Assembly (NCBI GenBank): GCA_037045435.1 | Contig: JBAOID010000003.1 | Location: forward strand, 124,001-188,000 | DNA from: CBDUEF01 sp018063485 | GTDB lineage: Bacteria; Pseudomonadota; Alphaproteobacteria; Rhodobacterales; Rhodobacteraceae | Length of the DNA: 64,000 nt | Reading direction: 5' to 3' | In this document: positions 46,093 through 55,456 of the stretch, piece after piece | Layout: each line of letters starts with the position of its first letter | Position numbering within the stretch: position 1 is the first letter of the stretch | Position numbers and translations under genes: made by a program | Notes under the pieces: generated by a model | The model's database searches: none | Seen by the model: the letters and a program-made list of their open reading frames with translations, nothing else | What the model was told of the DNA's origin: nothing

Positions 46093-46627
46093 AAAACGCG
46101 CCGTTTCGCCCCCGACGCCGAGGTCATCCGCAGGCTATCATCGCAAAGCAACAATCTCAACGGTTGCGCCCTTTTTTCGGGCAAGACGCGCGTTTAACGG
46201 TGCCCACGCGGTATCACAAGGGCAAATGGGCGGCAAACCGGCCAACCAGCCCGATCCCGCGCCCTGTATCGCCGCAATCGCCGCCTGTCATCGGCGGCCG
46301 GGGCATCAACAGCGACAGACCGAAGACGAAAAACCTGATCACCAGCGCCGGTTGCAGTCTGCAAGACCGCATCGGTGCGCGATCCCATTTGCTGCCAACC
46401 CCATGGCAAAGCCCGGACCATGGCGCAAACCCGTGCATCCTTGTCACTCGCATATTGCTTCACCCCCTGTAACAGCGTAAAAGCAGGCCATGATCCGCTT
46501 TTTTGATATGGCCGACCACGCCCGCCTGCCTTGGCGCTTCAACCGCGATATGCGGTCGGTGATCTCGCGTCTTTGAAGCCACCCGTTTGTGCCGCTTCTT
46601 TCCCCATCCCCAACCTATGAGAGAGCC
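46093..46627. other. Intergenic region rsfS / leuC
   Basis: This 535-base divergent gap has two overlapping leftward ORFs of about 80-90 codons that show no recognisable protein pattern. It also has an imperfect hairpin (GGCCATGATC 46486-46495 with GATATGGCC 46505-46513) and a 28-codon rightward ORF at 46490-46576. The leuC promoter and 5' leader must lie here. I see no RNA gene. Confidence 0.4.
46490..46576 (+). CDS. Possible 28-codon leader ORF upstream of leuC
   Basis: An ATG at 46490 opens 28 codons ending at 46576, 51 bases before leuC. The peptide begins MIRFFDMADHARLPWRFN and is rich in Arg. It is not leucine-rich, so it is not a classical leu attenuator peptide. A weak AGG-type site precedes it, and the imperfect hairpin overlaps its start. 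It is offered as a possible upstream ORF only. Confidence 0.25.
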   Translation: MIRFFDMADHARLPWRFNRDMRSVISRL

Positions 46628-48046
46628 ATGACCGCTCGCACGCTTTACGATAAAATCTGGGACGACCATTTGGTTGACCAAGCCGAAGATGGCACTTGCC
46701 TGCTGTATATTGATCGCCATCTGGTGCATGAAGTCACCTCGCCGCAGGCCTTTGAAGGGCTGCGGCTGACGGGCCGCAAGGTGCGCGCGCCGGGCAAGAC
46801 CATCGCGGTGCCCGATCATAACGTGCCCACCACGCTCGACCGCGCCAATGCTGCGACCATGACCGAAGACAGCCGCATTCAGGTCGAGGCGTTGGACAAA
46901 AACGCCAAGGACTTCGGCATCCACTATTACCCGGTGTCGGATGTCCGCCAAGGCATCGTTCATATCGTCGGCCCCGAGCAGGGCTGGACGCTTCCCGGCA
47001 TGACCGTGGTGTGCGGTGACAGCCATACCGCCACCCACGGCGCTTTCGGCTCGCTCGCCCATGGCATCGGCACCTCCGAAGTTGAACACGTGCTTGCCAC
47101 CCAAACGCTGATTCAGCGCAAGGCCAAGAACTTCAAGGTCGAGATCACCGGTTCCCTTCGCCCCGGCGTCACCGCCAAAGACATCACCCTGTCGGTGATC
47201 GGTGCAACCGGCACCGCAGGCGGCACCGGCTATGTGATCGAATATTGTGGGCAGGCGATCCGCGAGCTTTCCATGGAAGGCCGCATGACCGTCTGCAACA
47301 TGGCCATCGAAGGTGGCGCGCGCGCCGGCCTGATTGCCCCGGATGAGAAAACCTATAAGTATTGCATGGGCCGTCCCCATGCCCCCAAAGGGGCCGCTTG
47401 GGAGGCTGCTGTGGCCTATTGGAAAACCCTGTTTTCCGATGAAAACGCGCATTGGGACAAGGTTATCACCCTCAAGGGCGAAGACATTGCCCCCGTTGTC
47501 ACCTGGGGCACCTCGCCCGAGGACGTGCTGCCAATCACCGGTGTGGTGCCTTCGCCATCCGATTTCACCGGCGGCAAGGTTGAGGCGGTGCAACGCTCGC
47601 TTGATTACATGGGCCTGACGCCGGGGATGAAACTGGCCGATATTCAGATCGACACCGTGTTCATCGGTTCTTGCACCAATGGCCGGATCGAAGATCTGCG
47701 CGCTGCGGCGGCGATCCTGAAAGGCAAGAAGAAGAAAGACGGGCTGCGGGCGATGGTTGTTCCCGGCTCTGGCCTTGTGCGGGCGCAGGCCGAGCAAGAG
47801 GGTCTCGCCCAAATCTTCATCGACGCCGGTTTTGAATGGCGCCTGGCTGGCTGCTCGATGTGTCTGGCGATGAATCCCGACCAACTTGCCCCTGGCGAGC
47901 GTTGCGCCGCCACCTCGAACCGCAACTTCGAGGGCCGTCAGGGCCGCGGTGGGCGCACGCATCTGTTGTCGCCCGCCATGGCCGCCGCTGCCGCAATCAC
48001 CGGTCGCCTGACCGATGTGCGGGAATTGATGGGCGAGGCGGTGTAA
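46628..48046 (+). CDS. leuC: 3-isopropylmalate dehydratase large subunit
   Basis: This 472-residue aconitase-family enzyme isomerises 2- and 3-isopropylmalate in leucine synthesis with LeuD and a 4Fe-4S cluster. The cluster cysteines appear in FIGSCTNGRIEDL and GCSMCLAMNPD. The active-site signature VVCGDSHTATHGAFG is also present. The ATG at 46628 follows GAGAG. It is separated from leuD by a hairpin-containing gap of 126 bases. Confidence 0.97.
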   Translation: MTARTLYDKIWDDHLVDQAEDGTCLLYIDRHLVHEVTSPQAFEGLRLTGRKVRAPGKTIAVPDHNVPTTLDRANAATMTEDSRIQVEALDKNAKDFGIHYYPVSDVRQGIVHIVGPEQGWTLPGMTVVCGDSHTATHGAFGSLAHGIGTSEVEHVLATQTLIQRKAKNFKVEITGSLRPGVTAKDITLSVIGATGTAGGTGYVIEYCGQAIRELSMEGRMTVCNMAIEGGARAGLIAPDEKTYKYCMGRPHAPKGAAWEAAVAYWKTLFSDENAHWDKVITLKGEDIAPVVTWGTSPEDVLPITGVVPSPSDFTGGKVEAVQRSLDYMGLTPGMKLADIQIDTVFIGSCTNGRIEDLRAAAAILKGKKKKDGLRAMVVPGSGLVRAQAEQEGLAQIFIDAGFEWRLAGCSMCLAMNPDQLAPGERCAATSNRNFEGRQGRGGRTHLLSPAMAAAAAITGRLTDVRELMGEAV

Positions 48047-48055
48047 TTCGTAAAC

Positions 48056-48080
48056 CGGACGGCACATCGGCTGCCGTCCG
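48056..48080 (+). terminator. Hairpin between leuC and leuD
   Basis: CGGACGGCA (48056-48064) pairs perfectly with TGCCGTCCG (48072-48080) around a seven-base loop and is followed by CTTTCTGT. It starts about 10 bases after the leuC stop and resembles a leaky terminator, so leuD may also have its own promoter. Confidence 0.6.
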
Positions 48081-48172
48081 CTTTCTGTCAGCACGGCTGA
48101 AGCACAGAAAGACCACGGATATGACACTGCCCCCTTGGAACCGCACCTTGTGCTTACGAATTGGAAAGCAAT

Positions 48173-48778
48173 ATGGATAAATTCACCAAACTCACCGGGA
48201 TTGCAGCGCCCATGCCCTTGGTCAATATCGACACCGATATGATCATTCCCAAGCAATTCCTGAAAACCATCGCCCGCACCGGTCTGGGCAAGAACCTGTT
48301 TGACGAGATGCGCTATACGCTTGATGGCAAAGAGATTCCCGAGTTCGTCCTGAATCAGCCCGCCTATCGCAAGGCCGAGATTCTGGTGGCAGGCGAGAAT
48401 TTCGGCTGCGGCTCATCGCGCGAACACGCCCCTTGGGCGCTGCTCGATTTCGGCATCCGTTGCGTGATTTCCACCAGCTTCGCCGACATCTTCTACAACA
48501 ACTGCTTCAAGAACGGCATCTTGCCCATCGTCATGCCGCAAGAGGTGGTGGATACCCTGATGGCCGATGCGAAGAAGGGTGCAAATGCTCGTCAAACCAT
48601 TGATCTTGAAGCACAAACAGTTACCACCTCTGATGGCCAGGTCTTCCCCTTCGAGGTCGATAGCCACCGTAAACATTGCCTGCTGAACGGTCTGGACGAC
48701 ATCGGCCTGACGCTTGAAAAAGCCACAGCCATCAACTCCTTCGAGAAAAAGAACGCCACCCTGCATCCTTGGGCATGA
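48173..48778 (+). CDS. leuD: 3-isopropylmalate dehydratase small subunit
   Basis: This 201-residue swivelling domain partner of LeuC has the family marks LVNIDTDMIIPKQFL, LVAGENFGCGSSREHAPWAL and FADIFYNNCFKNG. GGAAAG precedes the ATG at 48173. The length matches the usual proteobacterial LeuD. Confidence 0.96.
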   Translation: MDKFTKLTGIAAPMPLVNIDTDMIIPKQFLKTIARTGLGKNLFDEMRYTLDGKEIPEFVLNQPAYRKAEILVAGENFGCGSSREHAPWALLDFGIRCVISTSFADIFYNNCFKNGILPIVMPQEVVDTLMADAKKGANARQTIDLEAQTVTTSDGQVFPFEVDSHRKHCLLNGLDDIGLTLEKATAINSFEKKNATLHPWA

Positions 48779-48895
48779 GCGAACCCAGACCACCACATCT
48801 TGTGCCGCCCATTGGCTAACACCTTGGGCGGCCTAAATTTTTCCGCCAAATTGATTCAAACTTGCAACACCTTCACCTCTAAATCGCCACATAAG

Positions 48896-49885
48896 ATGGG
48901 TGATCTTAATCAAGCCGTTGCAGGGCAGGTGGAAAGAAGGCACAATTTGGACAATATTGAGGCAATACGCCATAATTGGCGGGAAGATATCGGAACAAGG
49001 ATCTGGCATAGCATCAGATCAGTCCGGGTTGAGGGTGGGCAGACAGTGGTTTCGCGACTGACAGGTGCGATTGTGCGCATGATTCTGGTGATGGTGCTTG
49101 TCGCCACACCCTCGGTGCTGCTGGTCGATGTTTCCGCTGATGCCAAGCAGATGGTTGCGCTTGTGGCCCTGTTCTCAGGGCTGCTCACCCTGGTTGAATA
49201 CAACGGCACCTACCCATCTCTGGTTGAATTCCGCGACGCCCCCCCCTTTAACCGGGTGCGCTTTTTGATGTTGTTCGCAACGGTTTTTTGCCTCTCTGCC
49301 ATCGCGCGCGGTCGCGTCGCCCCTTCGACATTGACCGAATTCATTGAGACGATTGGCAGTTTGATCGGTGCCGCCATGGACTTCCCCTATAGCCCGGTCC
49401 GCCTTGCCACCCTCATGGTTGCCGATGGCGCCTCGCTCCTGAAAGTGACGGAAATTCGCACGGCCGCCGGAACGGCGTATCTGATCTCACTGATTTCCCT
49501 GTCGATTTTTGTAATCCTGCTGAAAGTTGGTGGTTGGCCCAGACGGGACCGCGCCTTTAATGTCTGGGTCAACCTGCCCACATTCGACCCGTCGGCTGGC
49601 GCAGATGTGGTTGATCGCCTGCAACGCGACGCGCGCATTAACATTGCATTAGGGTTTTTGCTGCCATTCTTGATCCCGGCGGTGATCAAACTTTCTTCCG
49701 CCGGGTTCGAGCCGCTGACACTCACGTCGCCGCAAACCCTGATCTGGGCGATGACGGCATGGGCATTTCTTCCTGCCAGCCTGTTCATGCGAGGGATCGC
49801 GATGGGCCGGGTGGCCACAATGATCCGGGAGACCCGCGATGCCAATCGGGTGGCCGAGGCCGATCGGCGTTATGCACCTGTCTGA
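48896..49885 (+). CDS. Hypothetical multi-pass membrane protein in the leu cluster
   Basis: This is a protein of up to 329 residues with several hydrophobic segments (LVMVLVATPSVLLVDVSADA region, MLFATVFCLSAIARG, AYLISLISLSIFVILL, LGFLLPFLIPAVIKL). The soluble C-terminal tail is rich in Arg. I do not recognise a named family. The start is uncertain: 48896 is the first good ATG, and one at 49079 would start at the first helix. It lies between leuD and an exported endonuclease/phosphatase-fold gene, and its end probably overlaps that gene. Confidence 0.65.
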   Translation: MGDLNQAVAGQVERRHNLDNIEAIRHNWREDIGTRIWHSIRSVRVEGGQTVVSRLTGAIVRMILVMVLVATPSVLLVDVSADAKQMVALVALFSGLLTLVEYNGTYPSLVEFRDAPPFNRVRFLMLFATVFCLSAIARGRVAPSTLTEFIETIGSLIGAAMDFPYSPVRLATLMVADGASLLKVTEIRTAAGTAYLISLISLSIFVILLKVGGWPRRDRAFNVWVNLPTFDPSAGADVVDRLQRDARINIALGFLLPFLIPAVIKLSSAGFEPLTLTSPQTLIWAMTAWAFLPASLFMRGIAMGRVATMIRETRDANRVAEADRRYAPV

Positions 49886-50913
49886 TTGCCCTGTTGCTGG
49901 CGCTTTTTGGGGGGCCTGCCGCAGCCGAGTCCATCAAGATCGCCACCTACAATGCCCAACTTTCCGCTCAAGGCCCTGGCCTGATGCTGCAAGCCCTGCA
50001 ACGCGCCGATACGGCTGAAATCCTAGCTGTGGTTCAAGTGATCAATGCGGTCGATGCAGATATCCTGCTGGTTACCAACATTGATTTTGATGCGCGGGGT
50101 GAGGGCCTTGATGCGTTGGCCCAACTGCTTGATAACGCTTATCCTTATCGGCTGGCTCTGCGTCCCAATACCGGTATCTCCTCGGGACTGGATCTGGATG
50201 GCAACGGCAGATATGGCGAAGCTCGGGACGCGCTTGGCTACGGCGGTTTTGCTGGGCAGGCCGGTATGGCGATCCTGTCCCGTTTTCCCATTGAGAGCGC
50301 CCAAGCCCGTAATCTGAATGATCTGAGATGGGTTTCTCTTGCTGATAATCATGCGCCGCCGAACACGCCGCCAAGCCTTCCACTTTCGACTTCTGGCCAT
50401 TGGATCGTCCCGATCCTGCTTCCCGGTGGGGCGACGGTAACTTTGCTCGCCTATTATGCAACGCCCCCGGTGTTCGATGGGCCGGAAGACCGCAACGGGC
50501 GCCGCAATCAGGACGAAACCGCCCTCTGGTCATGGCTGCTTGCCGGAAAATTGACTGAACCGCCGCCAAAAACGCCATTCATTATTCTGGGCCAAAGCAA
50601 CCTCGACCCGGTCGATGGCGAAGGTCGCAGCGAGGCAATCATTGCGCTGCTCAACAACCCCGCGGTGCAAGACCCGGAGCCGAAAGGGACTGCACCAAGG
50701 CAAGATCCCGGCCAAAAGGCAGACGCAGCCCTGGACACGGCTCTTTACGACAAGATCGGCGGTTTGCGCGTGGAAGTGATTCTGCCCTCTGCCGATCTGC
50801 GAATTGCAGCTTCGGGTGTGCTTTGGCCGCCGGACGATGACCCGCTTGCCGCCGCTTTGAAAATCGCGTCGCGCCACCATCCGCTCTGGGTGGAAATCAC
50901 ACCGCCACCTTGA
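49871..50913 (+). CDS. Exported endonuclease/exonuclease/phosphatase-family protein, start probably frameshifted
   Basis: The body (KIATYNAQL near the start, then DADILLVTNIDFD, NGRYGEARDALGYGGFAGQAG, MAILSRFP, FIILGQSNLDPVDGEGR, ALYDKIGGLRVEVILPS) fits the metal-dependent endonuclease/exonuclease/phosphatase fold. A signal peptide (LIALLLALFGGPAAA) precedes it but has no good in-frame start. The natural ATG at 49871, overlapping the upstream stop, is one base out of frame, so a base is probably missing between 49871 and 49882. Otherwise a TTG at 49894 would serve. Its substrate, a phosphodiester or a phosphate ester, is unknown. Confidence 0.72.
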
Positions 50914-50968
50914 CCCTGCGCCAGCCATTGGCTAGGCCAAAGACAACCAATTCCAAGCGGAGCCTGAC

Positions 50969-52075
50969 ATGGCCAATCCTTCTCTTCTTATCCTTGCCGG
51001 CGACGGTATCGGCCCCGAAGTCATGGCGGAGGTCAAGCGCCTGATTGCCTGGTTTGATGTCAAGCGTGGCGTGACATTTGACGTCTCCGAAGGTCTGGTT
51101 GGGGGCTGTTCCTATGATGTGCATGGCACGCCGCTAACGGATGAAACCATGGCCCGCGCCCAAGCGGTTGATGCCGTTTTGCTGGGCGCGGTGGGTGGTC
51201 CGAAATACGATGCCCTTGATTTCTCGGTAAAGCCCGAGCGCGGATTGCTGCGGCTGCGCAAGGAAATGGATCTTTTCTCAAACCTGCGTCCGGCACAGTG
51301 CTTTGACGCTTTGGCAGATTTTTCCAGCCTGAAGAAGGAAATTGTCGCAGGGCTTGATATCGTGATCGTGCGCGAGCTGACATCGGGGGTCTATTTTGGC
51401 GAACCACGCGGGATTTTCGTTGAGGGCAACGAGCGCGTGGGCATCAATACCCAGCGCTATACGGAATCCGAAATCGCCCGCGTTGCGCGTTCGGCGTTTG
51501 AGCTGGCGCGCAAGCGCTCGGGCAGGGTTTGCTCGATGGAGAAGGCCAATGTGATGGAATCGGGCATTCTGTGGCGCGAAGTGGTGCAGGAAATCCACGA
51601 CAAGGAATATCCCGACATCAAGTTGTCGCATATGTATGCCGATAACGGGGCCATGCAGTTGGTCCGCGCGCCCAAACAGTTTGACGTGATCGTTACCGAC
51701 AACCTGTTTGGCGACGTGCTTTCAGATTGCGCTGCGATGCTGACGGGTTCCTTGGGAATGCTGCCCTCTGCCAGCCTTGGCGCGCCAATGGCCAATGGCC
51801 GCCCCAAGGCACTATATGAACCAGTGCATGGCTCGGCTCCCGACATCACCGGGCAGGGTAAGGCAAATCCGATCGCCTGTATTTTGTCTTTTGCGATGGC
51901 GTTGCGCTATTCCTTCGATCTTGGGGCGGAAGCAACTCGGGTCGAAAACGCTGTGGAAAAGGTGCTGGCAGACGGTGTTCGGACGGCTGATCTGATGGGC
52001 CCCGAAGGCGGCAAGCCGGTATCGACCAGCCAGATGGGCGATGCAATCCTGGCGGCACTTGAGGCGTCGCTCTGA
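50969..52075 (+). CDS. leuB: 3-isopropylmalate dehydrogenase
   Basis: This 368-residue enzyme oxidatively decarboxylates 3-isopropylmalate with NAD in leucine synthesis. Family marks are LILAGDGIGPEVMAEV, LLGAVGGPKYD, IVRELTSGVYFG, FDVIVTDNLFGDVLSD and EPVHGSAPDITGQGKANP. GGAG lies before the start. It completes the leuC-leuD-leuB set together with the two intervening genes. Confidence 0.97.
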   Translation: MANPSLLILAGDGIGPEVMAEVKRLIAWFDVKRGVTFDVSEGLVGGCSYDVHGTPLTDETMARAQAVDAVLLGAVGGPKYDALDFSVKPERGLLRLRKEMDLFSNLRPAQCFDALADFSSLKKEIVAGLDIVIVRELTSGVYFGEPRGIFVEGNERVGINTQRYTESEIARVARSAFELARKRSGRVCSMEKANVMESGILWREVVQEIHDKEYPDIKLSHMYADNGAMQLVRAPKQFDVIVTDNLFGDVLSDCAAMLTGSLGMLPSASLGAPMANGRPKALYEPVHGSAPDITGQGKANPIACILSFAMALRYSFDLGAEATRVENAVEKVLADGVRTADLMGPEGGKPVSTSQMGDAILAALEASL

Positions 52076-52423
52076 ATCTTGAGGCGAGCGGTAGCCAGGG
52101 CACGACTGCTGGCCAAGGTATGGCCCGCCTGCGCAAAGACATTCATGATCCCTGTGCTGCCGGTCTGGTCAAAAACCAGGGCGTAGATTGCAAACAGGCA
52201 GGGCAGGGGACGGGAAAAGAACGGCGAACCGATGCGAGATCAGATGAAAGCGGGCATCTGAAACCAGATCCCGAGATATGGATCCGGGCTTTCCGACTTG
52301 CCCGGCATTTGCGGGGCTGGTGGCAGGCAGTCGGGTGGCTCTCTTGTGTCTTTACCTCTTTGGAGTGAAGATGTTCGCGGTAACGGCTGCATTGGGCGGC
52401 ACATCTTTGGTCAGTTGGTGAAT
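52076..52423. other. Intergenic region leuB / DMT transporter
   Basis: I see no recognisable gene, RNA or long palindrome in these 348 bases. A rightward ORF at 52120-52368 lacks any protein-like pattern. The promoter of the transporter probably lies near its 3' end. Confidence 0.4.
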
Positions 52424-53431
52424 ATGCCTGTCGTTCAATCGAACCTGCGCGGCGCAGTTTTTTCACTGATCGCCTTCGGCGTCTATTCCACACACGATGT
52501 CTTGGTGAAATACCTTGGCGGCAGTTACAGCCCGTTCCAATTGATCTTTTTCTCGGGTCTTCTGGGTTTTCCGTTCATTACCATCATGCTGATGAGCGAT
52601 CGGACCGATGGCAATCTGATCCCGAAACATCCGGGCTGGACTGCGTTGCGCACAGCCACTGCGGTATTGAACGGCTTGGCAGGGTTCTATGCCTTTTCCG
52701 TTCTGCCAATGGCACAATGTTACGCCATCTTTTTCGCGACGCCAATCATGATCACCCTTCTGGCGATTCCGATTCTGGGCGAAAAGGTGGGGTTGCATCG
52801 TGGCCTTGCAATTGTTGTGGGTCTGATCGGGGTGATCGTGGTCTTGCGTCCGGGGCAAGAACCGTTTTCACTTGGTCATCTGGCCGCCCTGATGGCGGCC
52901 TGCCTGAGTTCGATGACTTCGGTGATCGTTCGCAAGATCGGGCATGATGAGCGGTCTGTGGTGCTGATGCTTTATCCAATGGTCGCCAATTTCGTGGTCA
53001 TGGCCGTTGCCTTGCCGTTTGTCTATCGACCGATCCCGGTTGCGCACCTGGGCCTGATGGGCGGCATGGCGCTGTTGGGGCTGTTGGGCGGCATCTTGAT
53101 CATTACAGCCTATCGCCGTGCACCTGCGATTATCGTTGCACCGATGCAGTATTCGCAGATCATCTGGGCCATTCTCTTTGGCTGGTTCATGTTTGACGAG
53201 AATATCGACTTCTGGACTGCTGTTGGGACCGCCATCATCATTGCCGCAGGGGTTTATATTGTCTTTCGAGAAGATCAGCCCTCGGTATCGAAAAACCGGC
53301 CAGTGCTTGAAACCCGCTCACGCTTTGAAAACGACACCACCCCGCGTGTTGGCCTCTGGCTCAGGTTATTGGATCACCGTCGTCTGGTCGGCAAGCAGGA
53401 GGGCTTGGCGGGTCATGATGGGGATGCGTAA
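52424..53431 (+). CDS. DMT-family (EamA) transporter
   Basis: This 335-residue inner-membrane protein has about ten helices and two EamA repeats (LIAFGVYSTHDVLVKYLGG ... PILGEKVGLHRGLAIVVGLI and LLGGILIITAYRRAPAIIVAP ... WFMFDENIDFWTAVGTAIII). The tail is about 45 polar residues long. DMT proteins usually export amino acids or metabolites; the ligand is unknown. The ATG at 52424 was chosen because earlier in-frame codons are not hydrophobic and follow no membrane pattern. It ends 57 bases before tRNA-Pro. Confidence 0.85.
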   Translation: MPVVQSNLRGAVFSLIAFGVYSTHDVLVKYLGGSYSPFQLIFFSGLLGFPFITIMLMSDRTDGNLIPKHPGWTALRTATAVLNGLAGFYAFSVLPMAQCYAIFFATPIMITLLAIPILGEKVGLHRGLAIVVGLIGVIVVLRPGQEPFSLGHLAALMAACLSSMTSVIVRKIGHDERSVVLMLYPMVANFVVMAVALPFVYRPIPVAHLGLMGGMALLGLLGGILIITAYRRAPAIIVAPMQYSQIIWAILFGWFMFDENIDFWTAVGTAIIIAAGVYIVFREDQPSVSKNRPVLETRSRFENDTTPRVGLWLRLLDHRRLVGKQEGLAGHDGDA

Positions 53432-53488
53432 AACCCCGCACACCCTCTTGCAAAGCCGCTCACAAGAGTTTAACCGAAGCGCCACGGT

Positions 53489-53565
53489 CGGAGCGTAGCG
53501 CAGTCTGGTAGCGCACCTGCTTCGGGAGCAGGGGGTCGGAGGTTCGAATCCTCTCGCTCCGACCA
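53489..53565 (+). tRNA. tRNA-Pro (anticodon CGG)
   Basis: A full cloverleaf is visible. The acceptor stem CGGAGCG pairs with CGCTCCG, and the D arm contains AGTCTGGTAGCGC. The anticodon stem CCTGC/GCAGG encloses the loop TTCGGGA with anticodon CGG, and the T arm contains GGTTCGAATCC. The CCA end is encoded (53563-53565). It reads proline codon CCG. Confidence 0.97.
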
Positions 53566-53585
53566 ATAGATATAATCCCGATATA

Positions 53586-53868
53586 TCAATAACTCGAAGG
53601 AGAATGTGTATTCGTACCGAAACATCCTATCGTGTCTATATGGCGGGCAAATACGAAATACATTTTGCATAGCAAGCCTGCCGCTTCCTTTTCGAGATCA
53701 GCCTTGCTTGCTTTTGATTCGCCGGCCAACTGTCTGAGTGCGCCCTGCCCTTTCCCGACTGGGAAATCAGGTGCCTCAACTGCCGCAATCAACGCGGGCA
53801 GCCTCTCGGCCCGACCCGCGCCAAGGCGGTCGCCTCTGTCAAAGACAAAGGCGGTGGCCCCGCTTCCC
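53586..53868 (-). pseudogene. Possible 3' gene remnant next to tRNA-Pro
   Basis: About 94 codons stay open on the reverse strand and read like protein (SGATAFVFDRGDRLGAGRAE, PALIAAVEAPDFPVGKGQGA, SKASKADLEKEAAGLL). No ATG or GTG opens them before the preceding gene's stop region. The last 25 residues look less protein-like. It may be the tail of a truncated gene left by rearrangement beside the tRNA. I do not recognise the parent family, and a chance open frame is possible. No other gene is seen in the 304-base gap. Confidence 0.3.
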
Positions 53869-53869
53869 C

Positions 53870-55390
53870 TCAGACAGCCCCAAACATCGCGCGGGCCTGC
53901 GCCAGCGCCATCTGTGGCCGACCAACGGTTGCTACGGCCAGCGTGCGACCCGCCTGGCGATAGCTGATCATTGCATCCGCGGCAGCGATATCGCCGTCAA
54001 TGGCGATTTCATCCCAAGTCTGAGCATGGCCGACATATTGCAGACGCAGGTCGTGATGCGCGCTCCAGAAAAACGGTACGTCACGGTAGGGTTTGTCAGC
54101 GCCCAGCATGTTCTCGGCGGCGATCTGGCCCTGACGCGTGGCCACAACCCAATGTTCGATGCGCACCATGTCGCCCTTCCAAGGCCAACGCGCGATGTCA
54201 CCCGCCGCATATATATCGGGGATAGAGGTCTGAAGGCGGTCACTCACCACCACGCCATGATCAAGCGTAAGCCCCGCCGCCTCGGCCAGTGCCAGCCTTG
54301 GGCGCACACCGACGCCAAGGATCACCAGGTCGGCAGGCAGATCGGTGCCGTCCGCCAGCACCACCCGATCCGCTGCGATGGTGGCAATCGAATTGCCCAT
54401 GTGAAAGACCGTGCCCGCAACTTCGTGCCGCGCTTTGATGGCGTCGCCAAGTTCGGCACCAAGGATGCGCTCCAACGGGCGGGCATCAAGCGAGACGACT
54501 TGCACCGCAAGCCCGCGCTTGGTCAGTGCGGCCGCAGTTTCCAGCCCGATGAAGCCGGACCCCAGAACAACCGCCGTCTTTGCGCCCTCGGCCCGCGTAA
54601 TGATCGCACGCGCATCAGCGATTGCGCGCAAGGTATGGACATGGGGTAGATCCGCACCTGGAATCGGCAGGTGAACGGGCTCTGCTCCGGTGGCCAGAAG
54701 CAGGCGGTCATAGCCATGGTGCGCGCCGTCTTCGGTGATCACCTCACGCAGGTCGGCGTCAATGCGGGCGACAGGGCTGGCGAGATGAAGGTCGATCTTT
54801 ACCTCTGCATACCAACTTTCACCGCGCAGCGGCATCCAAGCCTCTTTTGCTGTGCCCGCAAGATAGTCTTTCGACAGGTTGGGCCGGTCAATCGGAGCCG
54901 ACGCCTCACTGCTGAACATCGTCAGTTTGCCTTGATAACCACGCCGCCGCAGCATCTCGGCTGCGGCAAAGCCCGCAGCGCCACCGCCCACGATGATGAT
55001 ACGCTGTGGATGATCCGCCGCGTTGGTCTGTTCGGGTTCCGGCTGCGGGTCAATTTGTTCGCGCACGACAAAGCGGTTGCCTTCCAGGTCCACCCGCCAC
55101 ACCGCCACCGGGTCAAAGGCGGGGGCACCCAACGCCTCACCGCTGCGCAAGGAAAACAAGGCATGGTGAAGTGGGCAGCGCACCGTTTCACCCTCGATAG
55201 CACCACGGTCCAGCCTGCCGCCGTAATGGGTGCATTGGTTGCCAATGGCCACCACCTCTTCGCCAAGGCGTGCCAGCAGCACCTGCTTTTTGCCGACAAA
55301 CCCACGCAACATTCGGTGGGTACCAAAATCGGCAAGTGTCACACCTTTGGTCAGATCGGGGGTGTTTTCCTGTGTGGATGGGGTGGTCAT
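53870..55390 (-). CDS. Rieske/FAD-dependent pyridine nucleotide-disulfide oxidoreductase
   Basis: This 506-residue fusion resembles AIFM3-type and ferredoxin-reductase-type flavoproteins. The N-terminal Rieske domain binds a 2Fe-2S cluster through Cys53, His55, Cys72 and His75 (QCTHYGG, RCPLHH). Next come an FAD site (IIIVGGGAAGFAAAEML), an NAD(P)H site (VVLGSGFIGLETAAALTKRG), the FAD-contacting IYAAGDIARWPW and a C-terminal reductase domain. It moves electrons from NAD(P)H. It lies 66 bases downstream of an ECF sigma factor gene in the same direction, so it is a likely member of that regulon. Confidence 0.9.
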   Translation of the reverse strand: MTTPSTQENTPDLTKGVTLADFGTHRMLRGFVGKKQVLLARLGEEVVAIGNQCTHYGGRLDRGAIEGETVRCPLHHALFSLRSGEALGAPAFDPVAVWRVDLEGNRFVVREQIDPQPEPEQTNAADHPQRIIIVGGGAAGFAAAEMLRRRGYQGKLTMFSSEASAPIDRPNLSKDYLAGTAKEAWMPLRGESWYAEVKIDLHLASPVARIDADLREVITEDGAHHGYDRLLLATGAEPVHLPIPGADLPHVHTLRAIADARAIITRAEGAKTAVVLGSGFIGLETAAALTKRGLAVQVVSLDARPLERILGAELGDAIKARHEVAGTVFHMGNSIATIAADRVVLADGTDLPADLVILGVGVRPRLALAEAAGLTLDHGVVVSDRLQTSIPDIYAAGDIARWPWKGDMVRIEHWVVATRQGQIAAENMLGADKPYRDVPFFWSAHHDLRLQYVGHAQTWDEIAIDGDIAAADAMISYRQAGRTLAVATVGRPQMALAQARAMFGAV

Positions 55391-55456
55391 AGCCGGTCTC
55401 CTTTCACGGATCGGCGCTGGCTCAGGCCCGGATTTGGGCCTTTGCCTGCGGCTTTT

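Noticed and set aside
48121..48180. 19-codon ORF between leuC and leuD
   Set aside because: Too short, overlaps the leuD start out of frame and shows no leader-peptide composition.
46460..48256. 598-codon leftward open frame opposite leuC/leuD
   Set aside because: It lies antisense to well-conserved LeuC and only reflects the high GC content; the translation is His/Gly-rich and family-less.
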